Source: Oxalobacteraceae bacterium
GTDB lineage: Bacteria; Pseudomonadota; Gammaproteobacteria; Burkholderiales; Burkholderiaceae_D
NCBI GenBank assembly: GCA_900299005.1
Contig: OMID01000106.1
Location: 1 to 55,106, forward strand
Length of the DNA: 55,106 bases
Direction of reading: 5' to 3'
Shown here: piece after piece, positions 49,078 to 55,106 of the stretch
How positions within the stretch are numbered: position 1 is the first letter of the stretch
How the letters are laid out: each line of letters begins with the position of its first letter
Position numbers and translations under genes: made by a program
Notes under the pieces: model-generated
Told to the model about the DNA's origin: nothing
Database searches by the model: none
What the model saw: only the letters and a program-made list of their open reading frames with translations

Positions 49078-50541
49078 ATGGGTAAAGTCACCGGTTTTCT
49101 AGAATTCCAGCGCCTGCAAGAGGCCAGCGAAGCGCCGCAGGCACGTCTGAAGCATTACAAGGAATTCGTTCTGCATCTCTCGGATGCGGACGCGAAAGTG
49201 CAGGGCGCTCGCTGCATGGATTGCGGCATCCCGTTTTGCAACAGTGGCTGCCCCGTCAACAACATCATTCCCGACTGGAATGATCTCGTCTATCACGGTA
49301 ATTACCGTGAGGCGCTCGACGTTTTGCATTCGACGAACAACTTCCCGGAGTTCACGGGCCGCATCTGCCCCGCTCCCTGCGAGTCGGCATGCACGCTGGG
49401 GATCAACAGTGATCCTGTAGGCATCAAGTCGATCGAGCACTTCATCATCGACAAGGGTTGGGAAAACGGCTGGGTCGTGCCGCAGCCTCCGGCGATCAAA
49501 ACGGGTAAAAAAGTCGCCGTGGTCGGTGCGGGGCCTGCCGGCCTGGCGGCCGCTCAGCAATTGGCGCGTGCCGGTCACGAGGTGACCGTGTTTGAAAAGA
49601 ATGACCGCGTTGGCGGCCTGCTTCGCTATGGCATTCCCGACTTCAAATTCGAGAAATCGCATATTGACCGTCGTATCGAGCAGATGAAAGCCGAGGGCGT
49701 CAATTTCCGCACCGGGGTATTGGTTGGCAAAGAGTTCCCGAGCGAGATCATGAACCTTGCGAAAGATACGATATCGCCTGAGCAGCTCAAAAAAGATTTC
49801 GATGCAGTCATTGTCAGCGGCGGCGCAGAGCAGCCTCGTGATTTGCCGGTGCCCGGCCGTGAACTTGGCGGGGTGCATTTCGCGATGGAATTTCTGCCGC
49901 AGCAGAATCGAGTCAATGCTGGCGACAAGTTGACCGACCAGATCATGGCGGCCGGCAAACATGTCATCGTGATTGGTGGTGGTGATACGGGCTCGGACTG
50001 CGTTGGCACCTCCAATCGTCATGGCGCTGCGTCGGTCACCCAGTTCGAGCTAATGCCCATGCCGCCAGAGCACGAAAACAAAGCGCTGGTCTGGCCCTAC
50101 TGGCCGACCAAACTGCGTACCTCCTCGTCGCATGAAGAAGGTTGCGAGCGGGATTGGGCGGTGGCTACCAAGCGCCTTGAAGGCAAGCACGGCAAAGTCG
50201 AGAGGCTGGTCGCTGCCCGGGTTGAATGGAAAGACGGCAAGATGAGCGAAGTGCCGAACTCCGAGTTTGAAATGAAGGCGGATCTGGTATTGCTCGCGAT
50301 GGGGTTTGTGTCGCCAGTGAATTCGGTGCTTGATGCCTTCGGCGTCGAAAAAGATGCGCGGGGTAATGCCAAGGCGTCGACCGATGGCGAGGGTTGCTAC
50401 CAGACATCTGTGCCGCAGGTGTTCGCAGCGGGTGATATGCGTCGCGGGCAGTCGCTGGTGGTGTGGGCAATTCGCGAGGGACGTCAGTGTGCGCGTGCTG
50501 TTGATGAATTCCTGATGGGTTCATCGGTATTGCCGCGCTGA
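49078..50541 (+). CDS. gltD: Glutamate synthase (NADPH) small subunit
   Basis: Moves electrons from NADPH through FAD and iron-sulfur clusters to GltB. The 487-residue protein has the N-terminal 4Fe-4S ligands ([17 protein letters not shown] and [13 protein letters not shown]), the FAD fold [21 protein letters not shown] near 143, the NADPH fold [13 protein letters not shown] near 298, and the C-terminal [20 protein letters not shown]. It follows gltB by 27 bases and is closed by a strong terminator. Confidence 0.98.
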   Translation: MGKVTGFLEFQRLQEASEAPQARLKHYKEFVLHLSDADAKVQGARCMDCGIPFCNSGCPVNNIIPDWNDLVYHGNYREALDVLHSTNNFPEFTGRICPAPCESACTLGINSDPVGIKSIEHFIIDKGWENGWVVPQPPAIKTGKKVAVVGAGPAGLAAAQQLARAGHEVTVFEKNDRVGGLLRYGIPDFKFEKSHIDRRIEQMKAEGVNFRTGVLVGKEFPSEIMNLAKDTISPEQLKKDFDAVIVSGGAEQPRDLPVPGRELGGVHFAMEFLPQQNRVNAGDKLTDQIMAAGKHVIVIGGGDTGSDCVGTSNRHGAASVTQFELMPMPPEHENKALVWPYWPTKLRTSSSHEEGCERDWAVATKRLEGKHGKVERLVAARVEWKDGKMSEVPNSEFEMKADLVLLAMGFVSPVNSVLDAFGVEKDARGNAKASTDGEGCYQTSVPQVFAAGDMRRGQSLVVWAIREGRQCARAVDEFLMGSSVLPR

Positions 50542-50564
50542 GGTTTTCTGCTGAATGTGTGATC

Positions 50565-50593
50565 AATGCCCGCCCCACGCGGGCATTTTTATT
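50565..50593 (+). terminator. Terminator after gltD
   Basis: GCCCGC/GCGGGC stem, loop CCCAC, then ATTTTTATT. Confidence 0.9.
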
Positions 50594-50684
50594 GCCCGAA
50601 ATGCTATGCTTGGGCACTGGCCATTGCAGGGGTGCGTCTTCCTTCTTCCGTCGCCACCATTGTTTTTGAATTGACAAATCCCAC

Positions 50685-51488
50685 GTGTCCAATTTCGTCG
50701 ACATTCGAGACCTGCATTTTGCCTACGGCGAGCGCGCCATCCTGAGCGGACTCGACATGCAGTTCCCCAAGGGCAGTGTGGTGGCCGTCATGGGGGGCTC
50801 TGGATCGGGCAAGACGACAGTGCTGCGGCTCATTGGTGGTCAGTTGCGTGCGAATTCCGGCAGTATTACGGTCGACGGACAAGAGGTCGGCCGTCTGGAT
50901 TTGCAAGGGCTGTATGCCCTTCGCCGCCGTATGGGCATGCTGTTCCAGCATGGCGCGTTGTTTACGGATCTGACCGTGTTCGATAACGTTGCGTTCCCCT
51001 TGCGCGAAAACACCCCTTTGCCCGAGCAAATGATCCGTGATCTGGTGCTGATGAAGCTGCACGCGGTGGGTCTGTCAAATGCCGCACACCTGAAACCGGC
51101 CGAAATTTCTGGTGGCATGGCGCGGCGCGTAGCGCTGGCACGCGCAGTCGCTCTCGATCCGCAACTGATCATGTATGACGAGCCGTTCGCCGGTCTTGAT
51201 CCCATTTCAATGGGTGTAACGGCCAACCTGATCCGCAAGCTCAACGATGCATTAGGCTCCACGTCCATTCTGGTCTCGCATGATGTGCATGAGTCCTTCA
51301 GCATTGCCGACCATGTATATTTTCTGTCCCAGGGGCGCATCGTTGCTCACGGCACCCCGCAGCAGATGCAGGAATCCGACGATCCCTACGTGCGGCAGTT
51401 TGTGCATGCCGAGGCCGACGGCCCGGTGCCCTTCCATTACCCTGGGCGCGGCATTGCCGAGCAACTGGGTATGCAGGAAGGCGCATGA
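50685..51488 (+). CDS. mlaF: Phospholipid ABC transporter ATPase MlaF
   Basis: Cytoplasmic ATPase of the Mla system, which keeps the outer membrane asymmetric by moving phospholipids between membranes. The 267-residue protein starts with GTG (MSNFVDIRDLHFAYG). It has Walker A GGSGSGKT (37-44), the family's variant signature ISGGMARRVALARA, and Walker B with MYDEPFAGLDPISMG. The H-loop is VSHDVHE. ATGA joins it to mlaE. Confidence 0.96.
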   Translation: MSNFVDIRDLHFAYGERAILSGLDMQFPKGSVVAVMGGSGSGKTTVLRLIGGQLRANSGSITVDGQEVGRLDLQGLYALRRRMGMLFQHGALFTDLTVFDNVAFPLRENTPLPEQMIRDLVLMKLHAVGLSNAAHLKPAEISGGMARRVALARAVALDPQLIMYDEPFAGLDPISMGVTANLIRKLNDALGSTSILVSHDVHESFSIADHVYFLSQGRIVAHGTPQQMQESDDPYVRQFVHAEADGPVPFHYPGRGIAEQLGMQEGA

Positions 51489-52264
51489 TCATCGATATGC
51501 TCGCCCATCTGGGCGCCAGCGTTCGCAGCGGGCTTGGCGGCCTTGGGGCGGCAGCCCGCACTTTCGCAGACCTCATCATGGCATCCGGCACGGCGCTGCG
51601 CCGTCCGCGGCTAGTGACGGATCAGGTGCATTTCATCGGGAATTATTCGCTGATCATCATTGCCGTATCCGGCCTGTTTGTCGGCTTCGTGCTCGGCCTG
51701 CAGGGCTACTACACCCTCAACAAATACGGTTCCGAGCAGGCGCTGGGATTGCTGGTGGCGCTATCGCTGATACGTGAGTTGGGTCCGGTGGTCACCGCAT
51801 TGCTCTTCGCAGGACGCGCAGGCACATCGCTCACTGCAGAGATTGGGTTGATGAAGGCGGGCGAGCAACTGGCCGCCATGGAGATGATGGCAGTCAACCC
51901 GATGCGACGCGTGCTCGCGCCACGCTTCTGGGCCGGAGTCATTGCGATGCCGGTGCTGGCTGCGATCTTTAGCGCCGTGGGTGTGCTGGGCGGTTATATT
52001 GTCGGTGTGCGACTCATCGGCGTGGACGAAGGTGCCTTCTGGTCGCAGATGCAGGCCGGGGTGGATGTCTGGGCCGATGTGCTTAATGGCGTGATCAAGA
52101 GTTTCGTGTTTGGTGTTGCCGTGACCTTCATTGCGCTTTACGAGGGCTATTGCGCAGCGCCCACACCCGAGGGAGTCGCCCGCGCGACCACGCGCACGGT
52201 CGTGATTGGTTCTCTGATGGTGCTGTGGCTGGATTTCCTGCTCACTGCATTGATGTTTAGCTGA
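51485..52264 (+). CDS. mlaE: Phospholipid ABC transporter permease MlaE
   Basis: Membrane subunit of MlaFEDB. The 259-residue protein has about five to six hydrophobic segments and family signatures FVLGLQGYYTLNKYGSEQ, ELGPVVTALLFAGRAGTSLTAEIGLMKAGEQL and NPMRRVLAPRFWAG. It overlaps mlaF by 4 bases and precedes mlaD by 7 bases. Confidence 0.96.
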   Translation: MIIDMLAHLGASVRSGLGGLGAAARTFADLIMASGTALRRPRLVTDQVHFIGNYSLIIIAVSGLFVGFVLGLQGYYTLNKYGSEQALGLLVALSLIRELGPVVTALLFAGRAGTSLTAEIGLMKAGEQLAAMEMMAVNPMRRVLAPRFWAGVIAMPVLAAIFSAVGVLGGYIVGVRLIGVDEGAFWSQMQAGVDVWADVLNGVIKSFVFGVAVTFIALYEGYCAAPTPEGVARATTRTVVIGSLMVLWLDFLLTALMFS

Positions 52265-52271
52265 GGCGAAG

Positions 52272-52748
52272 ATGCAACGCAAATCTCTGGATGTCTGGGT
52301 AGGGCTGTTCGTGCTGCTGGGTGCGCTAGCGGTCATGTTCCTGGCGCTCAAAGCTGGCAACATGAGCTCGATGAGCTTTGGGCCCAGCTATTCGCTGGTG
52401 GCTCGCTTTGACAATATAGGTGGCCTCAAGCCACGCGCTCCGGTCAAGAGCGCGGGCGTCGTGGTCGGTCGTGTCGAGAGCATAGGCTTCGATGACAAGA
52501 CATTCTTGGCGCAGGTGACACTGCGAATCGAGTCGCGTTATGCCTTTCCTAAGGACAGCTCGGCCAAGATACTAACCTCAGGTCTGCTGGGCGAACAATA
52601 CATCGGCCTTGAGCCTGGTGGAGATACAAAAAATTTTGCCGAGGGTGATCGTATCAAGAGCACTCAGTCAGCGATCGTCCTCGAAAACCTGATCAGCCAA
52701 TTCCTGTACAGTAAAGCTGCCGATGCCAGCGGCGAGGAGAAAAAATGA
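52272..52748 (+). CDS. mlaD: Phospholipid transport MCE-domain protein MlaD
   Basis: Anchored periplasmic protein whose hexamer receives lipids from MlaC and funnels them to MlaE. The 158-residue protein has one N-terminal membrane anchor (about 9-28) and one MCE domain (YSLVARFDNIGGLKPRAPVKSAGVVVGRVESI, then GLLGEQYIGLEPGG). The stop overlaps the mlaA start (ATGA). Confidence 0.95.
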   Translation: MQRKSLDVWVGLFVLLGALAVMFLALKAGNMSSMSFGPSYSLVARFDNIGGLKPRAPVKSAGVVVGRVESIGFDDKTFLAQVTLRIESRYAFPKDSSAKILTSGLLGEQYIGLEPGGDTKNFAEGDRIKSTQSAIVLENLISQFLYSKAADASGEEKK

Positions 52749-53458
52749 CCATCCACACACGCTTGCTCCGCTGGGGTGCTATCGCATTCATCAGTTGGGT
52801 GCTGACAGCCTGTGCCAGCACCAACGTGGCCGGTGCTGGCAGCGATCCACGCGATCCTTATGAGAACTACAACCGCGCCATGTTCGAATTCAACCGTAAA
52901 GTAGACGATAATCTTTTGAAACCGGTCGCCACCGGTTATGCTGCCGTTCTGCCCTCCTTTGTACGCACTGCGGTAGGCAATTTCTTCGCCAACATCGGTG
53001 ATGTCTGGACCTCGGTGAACAATTATTTGCAGGGCAAGCCAAAAGATGGCACCACGGACGCTGTACGTGTCGTCTTCAATTCAACGATAGGTGTTGCGGG
53101 CCTGATTGACGTGGCAACGCCGATGGGGCTGCCCAAACACGAGGAAGATTTCGGGCAAACTCTGGGTGTCTGGGGCGCCAAATCCGGGCCGTATGTCGTG
53201 CTGCCTTTCTTTGGTTCCAGCACCGTGCGCGATACGTTCGCAAAACCCCTCGATTTGTATGCCGATCCGCTCACTGCCTCCAGCAATGTGCCAGTGCGGG
53301 CTAAAAACAGCGGCCGAGCGCTGCGAATTGTTGATGATCGCGCAGCCCTGCTGGATACCGGCACCCTCATGGAGGGCGCGGCGCTGGATCCTTACCAGTT
53401 CTTCCGTGATGCGTACTTGCAGCGCAGGGAAAGTCGCATTCGTGACGGCAACGAATAA
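52745..53458 (+). CDS. mlaA: Outer-membrane lipoprotein MlaA (VacJ)
   Basis: Removes mislocalised phospholipid from the outer leaflet and passes it to MlaC. The 237-residue protein has a lipobox LTAC (Cys near 23) and VacJ motifs DPYENYNRAMFEFNRKVDD, VFNSTIGVAGLIDVATPMGLPKHEEDFGQTLGVWG and GPYVVLPFFGSSTVRD. In E. coli mlaA lies elsewhere; here it is inside the operon, as in other betaproteobacteria. A short palindrome and a 130-base gap follow. Confidence 0.95.
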   Translation: MTIHTRLLRWGAIAFISWVLTACASTNVAGAGSDPRDPYENYNRAMFEFNRKVDDNLLKPVATGYAAVLPSFVRTAVGNFFANIGDVWTSVNNYLQGKPKDGTTDAVRVVFNSTIGVAGLIDVATPMGLPKHEEDFGQTLGVWGAKSGPYVVLPFFGSSTVRDTFAKPLDLYADPLTASSNVPVRAKNSGRALRIVDDRAALLDTGTLMEGAALDPYQFFRDAYLQRRESRIRDGNE

Positions 53459-53460
53459 CT

Positions 53461-53478
53461 CGCGCGCTGCAGCGCGCG
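53461..53478. other. 18-base perfect palindrome after mlaA
   Basis: CGCGCGCTGCAGCGCGCG starts 3 bases after the mlaA stop. There is no T-run; it may be an mRNA 3'-end structure or a chance product of GC-rich sequence. Confidence 0.4.
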
Positions 53479-53588
53479 TTGCCCGCGGTCGGCCTGCCCG
53501 TATTTGGCCCTCAGCGATCTGTTTCGGTATGATTCGGCTTTCCGGGTGCTCCACAGACCGGCACGCCCCTTGATCGCACGGAATCGCT

Positions 53589-54230
53589 ATGTCCCTCCTC
53601 AGGAAGTTATCCTCTTTTTTTGTCACTGCGATTTTTCTCCACGCAGGTAGCGCCAGTGCTCAGCAGGAGGCGCCTGATGCGCTGATCAAGCGCGTCAGCA
53701 CCGAAATACTCGAGCTGGCCAAGACCGACAAGCAGATTCAGGCGGGCAATCAGCAGCGGATCATGGAGGTCGTCCAGGCCAAGGTCATCCCGCACGTGAA
53801 TTTTCAGCGGATGACTGCCATGGCAGCTGGACGTTTCTGGCGCGAGGCCACGCCGGAGCAACAGGCTGCGCTGACCACGGAATTCCGTGCCCTGCTGATC
53901 TACACCTACTCAGGCGCGATTTCGCAAGTACGTAACCAGGTGCTGGAATTCAAGCCCTTGCGCGCTGATGCCGGCGATGATGAAGTCGAAGTTCGCTCGG
54001 TTGTGATCCAGCCCCGTGGTGAGCCGATACAGTTGAACTACCGCCTTGAAAAAACGCCGGCTGGCTGGAAAATCTATGACGTCAACATTCTGGGCGTCTG
54101 GCTGGTAGAGACGTACAAGGGAACCTTCGCCGCCGAGATCAACAAGGGCGGCATCGACGGGCTGATCCGCGCGCTGGCCGAGCGCAACAAGCGACTGGCT
54201 GTGGCGCCCCCCAAGCCTGCAAAAACCTGA
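53589..54230 (+). CDS. mlaC: Phospholipid-binding periplasmic protein MlaC
   Basis: Soluble carrier that ferries phospholipid between MlaA and MlaD. The 213-residue protein has a signal peptide (1-24, ending SASAQQ) and MlaC motifs VIPHVNFQRMTAMAAGRFWREATPEQQAALTTEFRALLIYTYSGA and YDVNILGVWLVETY. It lies 130 bases after mlaA and overlaps the mlaB start (TGATG). Confidence 0.95.
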   Translation: MSLLRKLSSFFVTAIFLHAGSASAQQEAPDALIKRVSTEILELAKTDKQIQAGNQQRIMEVVQAKVIPHVNFQRMTAMAAGRFWREATPEQQAALTTEFRALLIYTYSGAISQVRNQVLEFKPLRADAGDDEVEVRSVVIQPRGEPIQLNYRLEKTPAGWKIYDVNILGVWLVETYKGTFAAEINKGGIDGLIRALAERNKRLAVAPPKPAKT

Positions 54231-54487
54231 TGAGCTTCGCTCCCACCTCGATCACGATGGCGGACGCCGCACAGGCACTGCGCGATGGCCTGGCTGAGAT
54301 CGATCGGGGTAACGCGCAGATTGACCTGTCCCGGCTGCACCAGTTCGACTCGTCGGCGGTGTCAGCGGTACTGGCGTGGAGAAGGGCGGCTTCAGCGCGG
54401 GGTACTCTGGTGCAGATCACCGGCTTGCCTGACGGTCTGCGTAGCCTTGCCGTGCTCTACGGCGTGGAGGATCACTTGCGTTCCTGA
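54230..54487 (+). CDS. mlaB: STAS-domain protein MlaB
   Basis: Small cytoplasmic STAS protein that binds MlaF and is needed for ATPase activity. The 85 residues include IDLSRLHQFDSSAVSAVLAWRRAA, the STAS loop (DSSAV) where MlaB has its key residue. It overlaps mlaC by one base (TGATG) and completes the mlaFEDACB set. Confidence 0.9.
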   Translation: MSFAPTSITMADAAQALRDGLAEIDRGNAQIDLSRLHQFDSSAVSAVLAWRRAASARGTLVQITGLPDGLRSLAVLYGVEDHLRS

Positions 54488-54543
54488 GCGTTTGCGCAGG
54501 CACGTCGGTCCCGGTCCGGAGCGGCTCCAGAGCTCAAATCCCC

Positions 54544-54549
54544 TATAAT
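54544..54549 (+). promoter_or_regulatory. Perfect -10 box before the last ABC transporter gene
   Basis: TATAAT with no good -35. A transcript from here would have a leader of about 105 bases in which ATCGGC near 54567 can pair with GCCGAT near 54622. Confidence 0.4.
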
Positions 54550-54660
54550 CCGAGTCTTTGCATCGTTATCGGCTGAGGCTGGCCCGCACGGCTGGCGCAG
54601 GGGTTGCAAAAGCACGCCCGACCGCCGATACCTCGGCACTCTCCACTGATTTGCCACGCC

Positions 54661-55106
54661 ATGTCCGCCATCCGGATCGACAACGTCAAGAAACGCTACG
54701 GCGCATTGCAGGCCTTGGGCGGTGTCTCGCTCGACATCGCTGAGGGCGAATTCTTCGGTTTGCTCGGGCCGAATGGCGCGGGCAAGACGACCCTGATTTC
54801 CATCATCGCCGGACTGGCGCGCGCAGATGAGGGGTGGGTCCGCATCCACGGCCATGACGTCATCAACGACTATCAGGCTGCGCGCAGACGACTGGGCGTT
54901 GTGCCACAGGAGCTGGTGTTCGACCCCTTTCTCACAGTGCGCGAGACACTTCGCATGCAGTCGGGCTACTTCGGCATCCGACGCAACGATGACTGGATCG
55001 ACGAGATAATGCACCACTTGCACCTCACGTCGAAAGCCAATTCCAACATGCGGGCGCTGTCGGGCGGAATGAAGCGGCGGGTGCTGGTTGCACAGGCGCT
55101 GGTGCA
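54661..55106 (+). CDS. ABC exporter ATPase, YadG-like (3' end beyond window)
   Basis: ATP-binding subunit of an ABC-2 type exporter, cut off by the window end after 148 codons. It starts MSAIRIDNVKKRYGALQALG and has Walker A GPNGAGKT (36-43), the Q-loop (VVPQELVFDPFLTVRETL) and the signature [15 protein letters not shown]. An ABC-2 exporter with this kind of ATPase follows mla genes in many betaproteobacteria, so a permease gene probably comes next. The start is the first ATG in frame; the ribosome site is weak. Confidence 0.92.
   Translation, partial: MSAIRIDNVKKRYGALQALGGVSLDIAEGEFFGLLGPNGAGKTTLISIIAGLARADEGWVRIHGHDVINDYQAARRRLGVVPQELVFDPFLTVRETLRMQSGYFGIRRNDDWIDEIMHHLHLTSKANSNMRALSGGMKRRVLVAQALV

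Noticed and set aside
49099-50022. 307-codon open frame opposite gltD
   Set aside because: It is a shadow of the strongly coding gltD frame, has no ribosome site, and its translation resembles no protein family.

Overview
The window is an ordinary, gene-dense stretch of a betaproteobacterial chromosome, most likely order Burkholderiales. The evidence is gene order and protein sequence: a NodIJ-like ABC exporter beside cutA and dsbD; System II cytochrome c maturation (resB, ccsA); the chain ponA-pilMNOPQ-aroK-aroB-dgt; lptC-lptA-lptB-rpoN-hpf; and gltB-gltD followed by mlaFEDACB. I cannot name a genus. By eye GC is in the mid-50s, with one clear AT-rich island at about 7.05-7.95 kb.

Layout. 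1-2.1 kb: end of the alpha ribosomal operon (rpsD partial, rpoA, rplQ) with a strong terminator. 2.1-6.0 kb: ABC exporter, cutA, dsbD. 6.2-8.1 kb: 1-Cys peroxiredoxin, then an AT-rich orphan gene and a gene-free 314-base gap. 8.1-10.1 kb: hemB and engB on the minus strand, with a plus-strand structured RNA candidate between them. 10.2-16.1 kb: cytochrome c4, resB, ccsA, msrP and an amber-interrupted msrQ. 16.1-18.1 kb: lysA, the 50-residue lipoprotein gene lptM, and cyaY. 18.1-28.6 kb: ponA, divergent from pilMNOPQ, aroK, aroB and dgt. 28.6-35.4 kb, minus strand: an amber-interrupted acyl-CoA hydrolase gene, then hpf, rpoN, lptB, lptA, lptC, kdsC and kdsD. 35.4-43.4 kb: a CPA2 antiporter with a structured leader, an AEC carrier, uvrA, an MFS transporter and ssb. 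43.4-50.6 kb: a Y1-transposase-like gene that has lost its HUH histidines, then gltB and gltD. 50.6-55.1 kb: the mla operon and the start of another ABC exporter.

How the genes fit together. Much of the window concerns the envelope: peptidoglycan synthesis (ponA), the type IV pilus assembly platform and secretin (pilMNOPQ), Kdo synthesis and LPS transport (kdsD, kdsC, lptABC, lptM), and retrograde phospholipid transport (mla). A second theme is periplasmic redox: DsbD, cytochrome c4 with its maturation factors, and MsrPQ. Many junctions are 4-base ATGA overlaps (pilM/N/O/P/Q, aroK/aroB, mlaF/mlaE, mlaD/mlaA, lptA/lptB), which implies translational coupling.

I found no CRISPR array, rRNA, tRNA or prophage. 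The items most worth a second look are the plus-strand RNA between hemB and engB, the HUH-less transposase-like gene next to gltB, the AT-rich orphan, the two amber-interrupted genes, and the long leader of the antiporter gene.
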